Source: Anas platyrhynchos (Eukaryota > Chordata > Aves > Anseriformes > Anatidae). From it: a DNA stretch of 64,000 nucleotides. The DNA lies in contig NC_092613.1 in the NCBI RefSeq assembly GCF_047663525.1, forward strand, positions 9,139,501 through 9,203,500, in the 5' to 3' direction. Both the position numbers and the translations under genes were made by a program. Shown in pieces: positions 1 through 13,393 of the stretch; position 1 is the first letter of the stretch; the number at the start of each line of letters is the position of its first letter. The notes beneath the pieces were generated by a model that saw nothing but the letters and a program-made list of their open reading frames with translations, was not told where the DNA came from and did not search any database.

Positions 1-481
1 ATTTGGGCGAGGAAGTATAGATACTGCAACACTGGGCTCTGCAAAGGAGAGCAGAGTTGTCAGGTTATTAGATAAAGCTGCTGTGACCTCCACCTCTTCA
101 GGCTCACACCTCAGATCAACCCAGCTCCTCAGCCAAGAGTCGGATGCACGGTGCTTGAGTCACGCAAAAGAGCATGTAGGCAAGCTAGCAGCCTACATGG
201 GAGCATGAGAGACCAATAGAGTTGAAATCTGGATGATTTTAGACCTCAACTGATTCCAAAGATACAGATTTATCCAATTACAGGTCTGTAATGCTGAATC
301 CTTGGGAAATGTAAATACATTTCACAACCGCACCCCCAAACACGCCTGGGAAAACCCAGGGAATCGTGCAATATCTGCCTGAAGCCAGGCTGTCTTCTGT
401 CAGTTGAAAGCAGGGGATCAGCTGTGAACACGTTCTCCTCTGCCACTCCTGGGCTGTTCTGTGGCAGCCTATTCGACTCAC

Positions 482-3400
482 CTTCTTGAGGTTGAGACCA
501 TGGGAGATGTTGTCTGCTGTCATGAAGGCTGCAAGCAGATGTGTGATGGCCCCAGCTTCCCCACAGTGTGGACGGAAGAGGAACGTGTTCATACCACGCT
601 GCCTAAGCACATGGAAGGAGGACTCAGAGCAGGTAAACAGGGTTAGGTGGCATGTGCTGCAATATCCCTTGACTTCAGGTCCAGCTCAGCCCCTGCCAGT
701 GTGTCCCATAATAACCCAACTTGACCTAAGAGCACATTACTTGTTCTTTCTTCGCTGTGCATGCAATGAACACATCTCTGCAATCCTAATGTTTTTACAC
801 CCTAGTCCATCACATTTGCTACTGAGAAGTGTTTGGAAATGCTCTGGGACATGAAGCTCCAAATTACGCTGGTGGCAGAGCAAGGAGGGCCTCTGCCACC
901 TTCTGCCAGTCCATCAGGCAGGTCTCTTAGCAGATCCTGGGCCTCACCTGCGTAGGTTGTTAAGCACCAAGATGTTGGCATACATATAGTATATATAGTA
1001 GGTATAGGATGGGTTCTTCTCAGAAGTCCACTGCTCTGGTTTTGGACTTTTAGTGGAGAACATATGTCCGCTGTGCTTGGATTCATCATCCACGCTGTCA
1101 AATCCAGTGATCTGCTTGGCAAAGTAACAAAAAAAGCTGTATCTCAAAGCTCCCTACTTCATCGTGCCCAGGTAGGCTGCCTCAACCTGCCCCACTGCAG
1201 CTTACCATTGCTTGGCTGTAACCCACACCCCTGCCCTACCCAGGAGCAGAATTGAGGAGTGAGGTTGCAGACCTTGCTCCTCATAAACCCCTTAGCTCTA
1301 TCAAGGGGTAGAAAGAAAGCTCACATTAAACCACTTCTCCAGGAGGTAAGTGGACAGCATTTCTTACAGTCCCCCAGCAGCCCAGCCCAGGGAGCCTGAC
1401 CTCTTCCTTACAGCACTTCTGAGCATACATCCTTTCCCAGAATGTGGCAGAAGAGCTGCAAACCCACTGATGACATGTTTCATGTCAGGCAAAGCCAATG
1501 CCCTATTTCTTGTGCACAAACAGGAACATCACAGCTCACCACACCCTGACAACATCATCAGGTAACACTCACGTGGCGTAGAAAGACACTCAGCTCCTTG
1601 TGGGTTTGAGGATTTACAGTTGCCTCAAACACAGGAACAAAGATATTTTCCAACATCTTCCCAAAGTGTGGGAGGAATTTCTGAGATCTGAACACATCAC
1701 TGTGGACAGAGACAGGGATTAACCACTAGCAGAGGAACATGGCCTGCTCTTCCCATAATCCCTTCAAGTAAAAGAGTAAGTTACAGCACACTATAAAGCA
1801 CAGTGCTCTCAGAACCACAGCACATACTAAATCCTAGGTACTTGGATCATCCATTTCATATTGGGGGAATAGACCCGATGCCTGTTGAACCAGCTGGCTA
1901 GCTTGTGCCACTCCTCAGCGGATCGCCCATAGATTGAGAGGCGAGGCTCTGCATACTGGTACTTCGCATCCTCCAGGTCAGAGCCAACCTCCTGAGAACC
2001 AAGAGAACAGACAGTGCATGGGGATCTTCCATCCCCTAGGCACAGCAGCCCCACAGATGAAGTGCTTTCTCCTCCCCTATATTCCTACCTTGATGATGGT
2101 AGCAAAGTACTCGCCATTGATAGCATTTTCCGTCTTCAGATAGAGATCACGCAGCTCGCTGGCACCCACAGGGTTGTACTTGGCATTGAACTTGTCAAAG
2201 CGCTGAAATGTCTGCCGCCCCTGAAGTAGAGGTGATTAGGGCTGCATCCTGCAAACACATGCTGGGTCCAAGCATACCAGCTGGGCAGGGACTGATCTAA
2301 AGAACCCAGAAAGCTAGGAGCTGCTAAACCGTACCACAAACACCAATGTGTGCAGTGTGCCATGGGAGTACACGTAGAGAGGGAAAAGCTATGCCTGTAG
2401 GGGTGGATGAGAATGATGTAAGAATAGTTCTACAATAAGTGCCCAACCACTTACTGCATGGACGTCCAGGGAATCCACTGTCAGGTCATACGGGTGCAGA
2501 TTGAGCTGCTGGAAAAGCTGTTGCAGGGTGAGCTGTTTGCCCTTGGAATCATAAACTACGCGGTCAGCATCCACACGGTAAGATTTCTTGATAAAACGCA
2601 GAAGGTGTTTCTGGTTCATGCAGGCTGCAGCATGGATGTGCGTGTCCACCTGAGAAGGCAGAGGGACAGCTATCCAGCTTCAGGATGGGATTCTTGGGTA
2701 CCACCACGGGGAGGCTAACAAACCCCTTAAGTGAGACTAAATTGTGTGGCTCAGCCCAGCCATGGCATAGGCCAAAAGCAGCATCCCATTAGCAGGAGCA
2801 ATGCAGGTGTCCCAAACCTTGACTCTAATATCTCAGGGAGGGGCAGGTACCACGACAGCTCAGCTGCAGGGTCACTAGGGCTGTGAGCCTTGCCATTTAC
2901 CTTCCGGCAGTTGTAGAAATCACGGTGGGGGTTGTTCTTCAGCTCTTTCATCTCCTCCATCTCATTTAGCATTTCGTGCACCTGGAACTTGGATGAGAGG
3001 AATTTCAGGCGCCGATGAGCATAGGTTTTCCTGGTAAAAGCGAAGGGCAGAACAGTGACTGGGCACAGCCAGACAAACGCACCTGGACGGAGCTTTCGCC
3101 TGAGGTGGAGGAACTTGTGTTGCTCTAGCCTGCCTCCCTGCGGTGCTTCTGGCTGTACCACAGAGCTCTGCAGGAAGGTCTTGCCAGGTATGAACACACC
3201 CGCAGTGGGTGTCTCCAAGCCCTGAATACTGACTTTGCTCAAGACCCCAGCCAAGATTGCTGACAAGGGCCAAGGATGCTTTGGTAGCCAGCAGGCTGCG
3301 CATGTGGCCCGGTGGGATCCTGAGGCCGGCCATCCCTCAACTGCTCCCCTGGGGCCTCTGCCATAGAGGTCTAAGTCTGGCAGAAGTTTCCCGTTCAGGC

Positions 3401-6400
3401 TTCCAGCCACTGGGCAGGTATCAGTGGGTTCCTCCCTCCTTTCAGGGAGAGGAAGGGGCAACTCTAGCTTTTCCCTGGTTCTTCTGTCTGATGGAGCAGT
3501 AGCTGTTTGGCTGCATGCAGCCGCGCTAGGCTAGGCACTTACACAGGCCCCTGTGCGATCAGGGCTAAGAGGAAGTTCATGTCATCAACAAAGTGCTCCA
3601 GACAGGGGTAGGGCAGGTCCTTTGGCTCCTTTCTTCCAACTGCCGCCTTGTCGCCATAGATGTAAACTACCCCATCCTTCATCTCGACATGGTATCCCAG
3701 GTCCTCACCGAGATTTCCAGTTTCAAAGGGATCTTGTCCATCCTTCACTGGCGGGGTGAACACTGGACCAAGGGGAGAATATACCACAGGACACAGGCTG
3801 CTGGCCAAAACCCCACAATCCTGCCATGCTCCTCCAGCCCCAGCACGGGGCAGGAATAGCCCCAGTACTGTGACACAGAAGCAGCAGCCTGGGTAAGCAA
3901 TCTCCCCATGGAGCACTTCACAACCCTTTTCTGACATCCGTCTGTCCCAAGCTGAAGCAAGAGAGCAAAACCCTGCAGATGCCTAAACATACCTGGGCCC
4001 ACATCAGTTGCCCTCCAGACATCACCTTCAATAGCACGCAGGTACTGAGATGGGGTCCTGGGGAATCTCTGCACAGACTTCTGCATGTATTTCTCCCGAA
4101 TGCACAAGGCACGGTACAGGCCTTTGCAGACAACTTCAAAATCTTCAACTGTCACCTGCAAGAGAGCTTTTGTTGAATGCAACCACACAACAGGAACCCA
4201 GCTGCTTGTGAGAGACCCTGGAGCATCAAAATGCAATGAGCACAGCTACATTTACAGCCAATTACAATCATCCCCTCCCTCCCACTTCTCTGCCTTTGCA
4301 GGACAAAGAAGGGATGATGGGCGAAGTCTTGGACATGGCAAAGGGAAGTTCCTCATGCCAGAACAAATGAGTTTCAGCTGTCATCTCCGCTTACATTCCT
4401 CACCTCAAGCTCTAGCTGGCAGTGAAATAGAAGCCAGGCCTGGGCAGAACGCTGGAAGCTATTCTTGGAGCCCAGGCTGAAAACTGAAGCATGACCAACA
4501 ACTTACACTCAGCCAATATGCCAAGAATTTGTGATTTACTGCACAGACAAGTGTTCTGGGCATTTAAGATTGGTCAGACTGGAGCAGCAAGACAGAATAC
4601 CAAGCAGCAGTTGCAGCTAGGCACAGTCATGGCAGAAGGAATGTGTCTCTGCATGGATGGAGTTTCAGCCTCCCCTAATGGCTCCTGTGCTATGCAACTC
4701 AAACTGAGCACCCTGCCCCAGTCCAAGAGGGGGCAATTTGCCATCAGCACCTCTTAAGCAGCACAAACACAATAGGAGGCTGTGGAAGAAAGGAAGAGGA
4801 GAAGGGGGAATTAGGCCAAGCTGTGCTAACAGTGCTGTCCAACAAGTTCCAGGTGACCCTGCTTGAGCAGTAGGGTGGGACAAGATGACCTCTGGAGATC
4901 CTTTGCAACTTCAACCGGTCTGTGATTCTGCCCTATGTGCACAGGTCTCAGAAAGGCGTAGCTGTGTGCAAGCTGGAGCAGGCTGCAGCAGAATGAGCAT
5001 CTCCTACCCTTCCGTGCCCTCCCCCACTGTACAGAGGAACTCATGGGCAGCATCCAGCATCCCCAGAGACTCCTTAGGGAGTTCAGCTCAAGATCCTCCA
5101 GGGATGCAGCAGGACACCATTAGATGCTTATGAGACACAAATTGAGCTGGAAGACACAGACAGTCCCCACTGCACCTAGTGAAGGCTCCTGTGACAATTG
5201 GCACTCACGAGGGCCAGGCAAGGACTAGGTGAGGTGATAATCAGCATGGGGAAGTTGAATAGCCATGCAAGTACCTACCCCAGAGGCATAATCCCCTGTG
5301 ATCTGTACCCTCTGGAAGTCAGGCACCGTCTGGTACAGGGGGGAGGTGGAGATGACCTCATCAATAGTGGACAGCCTGGTTATAGACTTCTGAGCAACAG
5401 GGAGTGCCAGTGCAATCGTCTTCAGGCGGAGCATGCGCTTCCTCCTGCCAGGGAAGAAAGCCTCAGGCAAACAGCCCTGACTCTGTGGCCACACACAGGT
5501 CAGGGGCACTTACCAGTCATGTTCCAGCTGTGCACATCAACCATCTCACTGGTGCTTTCTGAGCACCTTAGACAGACACTGCCAAGAGTAGAAGCCACCG
5601 CACTCTAAGTGGCCACAGACTTTCAAAAGCACACGTGGTCTTTGGAGGTTGCGCCTTTCCAGAGAAAGGTCTCACAGCTCTCCAGCAGAGCTGTGGCCAT
5701 TGCGGTGCTAGTGCTGAGGTAACAGGCCAAGGGTGTCTTTCTGTCCATCAGTGGGAACACTTGGAAAGGAAACCCTGAAGCACCTGACAGATGCTCTGGG
5801 ATTACCGAGGAAGTAACCCATTTTGGGTGTGGTGAACAGTTTTCACAGACCTTGATTTATGATCCCCCTGCTTTCTTCCAGTTCTGGCTGGGGATGAGCA
5901 GACACTGCTCCTCACCCTCTCCCGTACTACTCTGGTTGTCGCTTACCGTTTTTCTGGCGCGGAGGAACTCTCCTGAAGCATCATGTGTGTTCTCATCTCC
6001 TGGCGTGAGATGGGGCAGATCTCTTCCACGTCAAAAGGAGAGATCTCTTGCCTGATCGCCTCATCTTTCACCTCAGAGGCAAAGACCTTCTCTGCAAAGG
6101 AGCGCATTGCCTCATCCATCTCTGAAAGGAGAAAGCAGGACGCAGGGTCACACGGGCACCTGGCTCCCAGCCACCCGAACAGGAGGGTGCTCCTTGCCAT
6201 CAGCTTAGAGCTCGGTTCTCATCTCCCTAACACACCTCCACCCCACCTGGAAGACCCTGAGCACCCTCCAGACTTTTCAAAAAGCTTACAGGGCCTGTCC
6301 CACACATTGTGGACCAGAGACACACCTAGACATCCGCAGCACACCAGAAAAGCTAAACACAACCCACAGTCTGAGAGTAGCACAAAAAGGCTGAGAAAGA

Positions 6401-9350
6401 AGCAAACCCTTGGGAAGGCCACTTAGGAGACTATACACTGGGGGAAGAGGGAAGGGCTGGCAGAGCCCTTATAACTCCAGGAAGTCCAAGGCCTACTTGT
6501 TCCACAAGGCATCCAGGCAGGATGAAGACAGAGGTGGACATGGAGATGGACAAAGCTAGCAGCCAAAATAGTTTCTGCCATCACAAGGCAGCTGAACATG
6601 TGGCCTAGGCCCCTCTCAGCCCATCACATTCAGCATCCTGCAAAGGTGCCAGATAACATGGCTCTATGAAAAGTCCCCATGGACACCAGGTTGGTTGGAG
6701 TTTTAGGGAGCTGAAGAGGGTTGTTAAAAACCTTTCTACTGCCAGCAAAATACCGTAAAACAAGAACCCAAGGGCTCTTCTGGGAACATCTCAAGGCGCA
6801 CACTTGCATAGCAGCATGTGGACATTGCTGAGCAGGTTTCACTGGCAGCTGGCAGCTCAGCATAAAGCACAGTGAAGATCGATGCTGAAAGAAGGGCACA
6901 CAGGACCACACCACTGACACGTCCAACAGGACATCATGGTCAGCAGGTGAGGACCAAAGCAGAAAGGGCTGACATGCATGACAGAAATACGCTACACCTA
7001 AAAGAGATTTTCAGCATTGAACCTATCCAACTTCTGCTCCCACAGGGTCTTGTAGGAGAACACAACAGCATACTCCTGAGTTTACAGGTCCAAAGTCCTA
7101 CCAGTAGGTTAGTTGGGAAACGTAACACAGTGGCTTCCTTTCCTGCTACTATATGTTAAGGCAAAGAGGTTTGTGCTGAGCTGTAAACACATGGGCAAAT
7201 TTTGACACTAGGTCCATTTCTCAGCAGTGCAACATCACAAAACCAAGATTTCAGTAATAAATGGTTGGTGTTGACATATATGGCCTTAGCAAACAAAGTA
7301 GGAAGACAAGGGCAGGGACATCATGCTCTGGGATTCATCCTGAGTAAAGGAAGTGAAACACTGAATCTGTTCCCTTATGGATCAAATCCACTAGGAGCAG
7401 GATGCATTCAAAAAAAGTTAATTTAGGCTGGATCTCTGCTTAGGAAAAAAAAAAGTGTGAATAGGCACAAGGGAAGTCGCAGAGCGTTTCTCCTCCTGCC
7501 ACAGAGGAAAGCAGTCGTCTAAACAGGAGCTTGGGGGTGCTAGGACAGTATTTACCAAAAACCAGCTTCATGTACCAAGGGACCAGAAGTTCCAAACCAT
7601 TCCATGAAACAGTGAGGGGCACAAAGGCACTGCTGAGAAATAGCATCTTCTTGAACTGCTAAAAGTTCACCATGATCATGTAACTGCTGTTTGTTTCCAG
7701 TGATCATGTCTAGACAGTAACACAGCAGTGCATTTACATGTAAAAAAGAAAACCAGCAATACTCACCTTTCTCTTCTGCTGTTTGAGACGAAACAAAAAC
7801 AAAACAAAAACAGATGTGATCAGCCCTTAAAAATCTAAACTTTTTTGCCTAATCATCAAATCAGTGATTTAAAAGGGACTGGTGAAGTACAAGTTTAGGC
7901 AAAGCCTTCCACTTACAAAAGAAAGAACAGTACTTGTCACTTTTTACACTACAAGGATGTAATTTCAGCATTCACTGTGCCCTGATAACAGCTTCAGCAC
8001 TTTGTGCATAGATGAACCACACTGCGAATGCTATCCAGCTGAGGCTCCTTTACAGAGTTCAGATCTGGCTTCTGCCTTACAGGAAGCCCTGGGTTTCCCT
8101 GCAGCTGTCCAAGGGGAAGAATATTTTCTAGAACCTAAATCATCTCAGTCAACATTACATGCAACTACCAGATACCTAGCCATCCAATAGGACCCAGCTG
8201 CCCTGGAAGGTCTACCCCACACCTCTGTTCAGGGACAGGGATGCAGAAGAGCATAGAAATAACTTAAGAGGGCAAAACAGCATTCTCCTACCTGAACAAA
8301 AGAGCAAATGTTTTAGTGACTCAGTGCCAGGGTTCCTTTGCTATCTACTTTTTTTTTTGGCCGTGACTCACCACCCTTTATGAAGATCAGGATGGATAAT
8401 GATTTCAAACATGTTTCTCTTTCATCCTCCTGTCACCTACAGTCACATCTCCACTTATTCACCAACAGGATCAGACAGCTGAGACACTGCAGCTCCATAG
8501 ATTTTTCACTCCTGGTCTTACAGGGTGGCATTGACATTTTGAGGGTGCTGCTCATGCCCTTTCCATATGACCCAGAAAATTCAGACAGACCTGGGTTCTG
8601 GCATCACTGCCTCCAGCTGCTGACTTTCCAAAGTCCAGCCTGCATTTGCAGTTCAAATGCATCCAGTCCTGGTATTTGAACTCCATGTATTCGTTTGCAA
8701 AGTAAGTATCCCAGAAATGCCTAGTTTGACCTTTCATTTCTTTAGTGGATGAAAAATACACTCATGAAGGTCAACAAACTCCCACTGATGTTTCAGGGCA
8801 CGGCTTTAATACCAGCTTCACTTACCAGGACATATCTGTCACACAACAGAGCACTGCAATTCTAAACATGCTCTTTCTTATCGGACCTACTAGGTGCTTA
8901 TGTTTTTCAGGGCTCTGTAATGGCAGTCACATGCCCTTGTGTGCTGCTCTGCAAGGCCTGACCAGCTGTACTGCTGATACCCAGGAGGTTTCCTACTCCC
9001 TGGAGACTGCAGCACCCCACATCTTCTGAGCTTAGCCAGGTTGACTGGAGACTCCTGAAACCCCTTTGACCCCTTCTACAATGATTTGATATCAGGCTGC
9101 TGCAGGGTGGACAATGTCATTCTTCAGTATGAGCAGGGCAAGATTTAAACAATACCACCATTATTTTGCTGCATTATCCGAAAATGCCTACGTGCAGGAA
9201 GAAAGTGCTCAATGACCCCATCTCCATCCCCTGAACCAGAAAGACAACACACTACCAAAATCTCAGAGGCTGTAGGCTAACGAGCCTGTCCTGGTGCTCC
9301 CTGTCTCACTGCTTGCCTTCAGACCTACCTGGAATTTTCACCCGTGACAT
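482..9350 (-). CDS. AMPD1: AMP deaminase 1, 13 coding exons, 3' end off the left edge
   Basis: AMPD1 deaminates AMP to IMP in skeletal muscle as part of the purine nucleotide cycle. Coding exons, 5' to 3': 9350-9329, 7778-7767, 6121-5947, 5444-5279, 4155-3993, 3762-3543, 3030-2901, 2649-2455, 2220-2089, 1991-1828, 1699-1573, 1111-948, 602-482. All junctions are GT-AG and keep phase, giving exactly 597 codons. The start is MSRVKIP, aligning with human MPLFKLP. The signature [15 protein letters not shown] begins at residue 297; its two histidines are zinc ligands. RPHCGEAG (about 567-574) supplies a further metal histidine and the catalytic glutamate. The SLSTDDP metal aspartate motif should be in the missing exons (about 150 residues, probably three exons). 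The N-terminal part is most divergent, as in the family. AMPD2 or AMPD3 are less likely, given the microexon and the NRAS neighbour. Confidence 0.95.
4844..4931 (+). mobile_element. CR1 LINE 3' tail fragment in an AMPD1 intron
   Basis: The stretch reads like a CR1 3' end: a piece resembling 'ggtgaccctgcttgagcag', then 'gatgacctctggagatcctt', ending near 'gtctgtgattctg'. CR1 copies usually end in short ATTCTRTG-like repeats. It lies in the intron between AMPD1 exons 4 and 5 and has no coding capacity. Confidence 0.75.
7767..7778 (-). other. AMPD1: AMPD1 exon 2, a 12-nt microexon
   Basis: On the minus strand ctcaaacag precedes and gtgagt follows exactly 12 bases (CAGAAGAGAAAG). Joined to exon 1 (…CCA G) and exon 3 (AG ATG GAT…), it encodes A-E-E-K-E between MSRVKIP and MDEAM, matching the human stretch PAEEKQ. 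Human AMPD1 exon 2 is also 12 nt and is known to be skipped in some transcripts. Length, phase and encoded residues therefore all agree. Skipping it would keep the frame. Confidence 0.93.
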
Positions 9351-9600
9351 CTTTGCAGCAAGTTTGCAGAACCCCAAGTAACACCCTGCTGTAACAGAGC
9401 ACAAGCAGCTGACTGAGTGCACAGCAGCCTAACTTACTTTACTGCTTTCCCTTCCCTGTAATTAGACTCTCCTCCTTTAAAAGGAGAAGGGAGGTGAACT
9501 GCAGGACTATTTAAAGTGCAGCCACAAGCACTTCCACTGAAACAGGTGAAACCAGGGCTCAAATTTAAGTTAGGCTTTCATTTCACATCTAGTAGAGTTT
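9351..9600 (-). promoter_or_regulatory. AMPD1: Probable AMPD1 5' UTR and proximal promoter
   Basis: This is the sequence directly upstream of the AMPD1 start codon. It is not CpG-rich, unlike the other promoters here, which fits a tissue-restricted muscle gene. It holds a palindromic E-box CAGCTG at 9406-9411 and an AT-rich element at about 9508-9517 (ctatttaaag) that only partly fits a MEF2 site. No transcription start can be fixed from sequence alone. Confidence 0.3.
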
Positions 9601-12600
9601 TGCCTGTTTGGCCAGACTGCCACCTCCCAGGACCCAGGAAAATATGAGAATATGGAAGTCAGTCTTTTAAGAGAGACTAAAACTGACATCTTCCATGCTA
9701 AACCAATGATTTGGAGAAAATCCCTAAGGCACAGGGCTGATATTTTCATCATAACAGGAGCTGTGGACCAAAAAGATAGGTACACATGATGTGGTCTAAC
9801 CAACTACTGTCCCATTCATAGAAGATTTTCCCTGAGAGAAAGATCTACTCAAAAGTCTGGATTTTAGCTGCTGGAGTTGTACAAGTGTCCTCACATCTTC
9901 TCAGGTGTATGAAACGGGAAGAAAGAAAAAAAAAATGTAGGGAGCTATAAGGTATGATTTTGTTTCTGATTTTTTTCAGGAACTACCTTTATATAACTTT
10001 GTATTATAGCAAGGTGGTTTTCAGTCAGCTGGCAAGCCTACATGTCACCTATCTCCGTAAGTGATGAACCATAACCAAGGCTTACCTTGCAGTGACCACT
10101 ACTTTGCACAATCCAAGGTGTACCAAAAAACTCCCCTAAACTACATAAGGTTGCTTGGATTTGAAAGAGCAGGGTATCAATTTGTGAAGTGCCTCCTAAC
10201 AGCTAGCTTTAAGCAGATTCCTTCTAGCATACTGGCAGCCAGGACTGTACCCAGTCCTTTAGGAATGAAGTTGGAAAACAGCTCCTGCCTGAAGAAAATG
10301 GCCAGAATTTGTACTGCATATTGCCAAGGTAGCTCTGAGCTTCTGCCTCAGCTTCCTGGTGGGCAGCAGTAAGCCTAAACAGATCAGGATACAACGGTTT
10401 TGATTTGAAACAGGGCCTTTTCTTGTTTGTTTATACTTCAGTTCTTGATGGAGATGATAAACTGTATTGGGATCAGGACAAATCAAGCAAAGCATTCAGG
10501 CCATATGTTATCACAGTCCTGCTGATGGTTTAAAATATCACTTTGGTCCCAACAGAGAAGGGAACAAATAATCAGCACCCCTGGAAAAGACAATATTGTC
10601 TGGAATTGCATACATGTAAGTGCTTCCTGTGCTATATTTAGTAGTAACTGCTAAGAAAAGCTCTTGTCTCAGAATAAGGCTGGTATAAGTGAAAGAATTG
10701 CTTGTCTAAGATGTAGAGTAAGAAATAAGGCAAAAGTCATAGATTTTGTTCACAGGATGCACGAGAAACTTGTGGCACAACCAGTCAGTGAAGTAAGATG
10801 AGCTGGGACTTTGCTCTGCATCTCCAGCTGAGATGATTTCCAAAACATCCAGAAATTCTCTCTGGATGAACACTTCTTGACGTGCATAATTTTAAGACAT
10901 GCTGGGTTACAATTAAGAAATTCTCCATAACTCAGGGAGTTTTAGCCCCATTTCCCAGATATTCCCCAAGAATATCAGTTGATTTTCCTCACAGCAAGTA
11001 GAGGTGCAGCCAACAGGGCAAAGCTGGGATGCTGTTAGTCTTGATTTGTAATAATACCCAGTCTCTTTTCTCAGACTGACAAGAGTCTTCACTTTCTGAA
11101 TTATTCTTGTTACTCATTTACCAGTTTGCCCCAAACTGCGTTATTGTTCAACTATTCCATTTAAGATCAATAAAAGCTATGTCCTGGTTGTTTGCTCTGC
11201 CACAAGGATTAGACCTGCCTCCAACCTTTTTTAGACATATCAAGATCTTCAGATTCACATCTGAAACCAAAAATAACCTTTAGGGTGCAGAGGTTACCTT
11301 CTTCAAGAGGTCTCTTGATCCCCTGGCTGTTTAAATCACAGGGTCAAATTAGTTGGGTTCATGGTAGAAATATGAGTAAAGGTTGGGTATGCTGTGCTAA
11401 AGTTAGAACTAAAGCCTCTTTAAACTGAGGTATTGAATGCAAGGCAGGGCATCTCCCCAGTTGTTTTTATCTGGAAAGTGATTCACACCCAGAGGCCTTA
11501 GAGGTGTTCTGAAAAACAAAACATCATACTTTATCTCTGAAATGTCTTCATTCTGCCTAGACTCACTCAAAGGAAAATAGCCAACCATGCCAGGAATTTG
11601 GCAGCTCAGGGTATTTAGCAAGTTCTTCCTCCAATCTGCCTAGCAGAGCAGCTGTATCAGAGGGGCTGCTGTCCAAAAAGTCTACAGGCAAGTTTTGCTA
11701 GCAAATGGTTTCAATTCCTGAAGAGGAAAAGTATTAACAGAGGAATGGAACGTGGAAACTCACAAGTGCACTTCTTGATGTGCTTGCATTAAGGAGCCTC
11801 AGAAGTTTCTTCTCACGTTGCTCTTGTTCATCCCCTGCACAAATTCCTCTAGGGCTGCTGAAATCAGCCTCTGCTCCAACATGGAACAGAAGTCAGAGTC
11901 CTTTGATAAGATGGGAAATAGTTTCTAGTAACAGAGTTACTAGTGGGAGAAAAACTTCCCTAATTAGCCAAGAAAAGCCTCTCTATAAGCATCCATCTGT
12001 ACTATGATTCCAAATCTCTCACGGAACAGGCAACAACTAATGCAGCTACACAACACAAGGAGTTTTATACCTAGCACAGAACAACAATCTGCATCAAGGG
12101 AAGGGGATCTTTTGGGCAATGGGAGAAGTGCTTTTCAAAGGTAAATTTCAAAGGTAAACTTCACCAGCGCTTCTTCAGCTCCACATCCTTAGCACACGGT
12201 AACTTTAATCAACGCAGGGCAGCACCTGCTGCTTTACTGTACGTTACTGCCAGGATGTGCAACAACTTGTCCACAGAAACTACTACCCACTGGGGCCAGT
12301 CTCATCATGACTGGCTACCTACAGCTGCTCAGGGAAGGAAGAAAAAAAGGAAACAAGGTTATTGTTTTAATGGCATTAACTTTTATTTATGGAAATACCA
12401 AATAACTCACAGCTAAGCTGGAATTTCTGTGATACTGTGGATAGTAAAAATGGCTGGAATACTCAGCAATAACAGTTGGGGATTCACTGCTAAGGAAACA
12501 TCAGGTCCAGCAGACTCTAATCTGAACATCCACAATTCACAGCTCTGGATTGTGACACGGAGGCTAAAAGTGGAAGAAGGCAGCGTCTCTGTCCAACCTT

Positions 12601-13387
12601 GCAGCGTCTCTAGACTCACAACACTCCTGCGTGTGGGGAAACCAGCCAGCACACACAAAGGGAGCTGAAAAACCCAAGCTCACATGTATGAGTCTTCATT
12701 TATTTATTTTAAAGTGCTTTACGACAGCTGCACTGTGATTTTGTGAAGTCTTCTGTTACTAACAGTCTATTTTTCAGTTCCTTATATAGACAACAGATTG
12801 GATTCTGGGTTCCAGAGGCATGCCACCATGTCTTAGTAGCACATGTACTGTGTGCTCTGATACAATTTGCCTTATGCAGCAGAAAAGCCAATACGGAACT
12901 ATTTCAGAAGAGTGAGTTAAGCAATGTAAAAGCCTAACAAAGAGCACGATCTGGACACAGCAGTAACTTTATAGCTGATTTCAGTCAAAGAACGTGAAGT
13001 GAATAAATCTTCTCTCACATTTTGTTGCTCTTAGGAAGCATCTTTTTCAAGGACAAAGTCAACAAAGAAGTTATGATGAACCACACTGCAGACAAAGACA
13101 AACCTAAAGCAAGAAGCATGACAATAGACTAGTGAAGTCATTAAAATTGGGCTCTGGAACAAGCCTATAGTATGTCTCAAGGCCTGTCTCACCCCTTACT
13201 GGTATGATAGTGGACATACATAACACAGCTGTTCATGCTGCGTTACAGAATCAACGACCTGAGTAAATCCAAACCCTGTGAAGAAAGCAGATAGCACCAA
13301 TAACACCGATAAGCTTTCTGTAAGTCAGTTATGTGATCCCACCCCCAGATCACTACCACAAAAGAAACAACCAAAGAATTCACAAAG
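9601..13387. other. AMPD1-NRAS intergenic stretch, no gene recognised
   Basis: I found no exon with supporting family similarity on either strand. The longest open frames (for example 10061-10372 and 12429-12668 on plus) have no recognisable motif and no good flanking splice sites. AT content is moderate, with short A/T runs. Possible minus-strand AATAAA signals occur near 12365 and 12705, so NRAS or an unannotated transcript could extend into it. Confidence 0.4.
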
Positions 13388-13393
13388 TTTATT
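13388..13393 (-). terminator. NRAS: Candidate NRAS distal poly(A) signal
   Basis: AATAAA on the minus strand (plus strand tttatt), in an A/T-rich setting about 4.4 kb past the NRAS stop codon. It is a hexamer match only; no cleavage evidence is available. Confidence 0.35.

Noticed and set aside
1-481. Further AMPD1 exon
   Set aside because: No segment resembles the next expected block (SPVLQYLFFLAQ…); it is treated as intron, with the remaining exons off the window.
2751-3461. 236-codon minus frame
   Set aside because: Contains AMPD1 exon 7 (3030-2901); the rest is intron.
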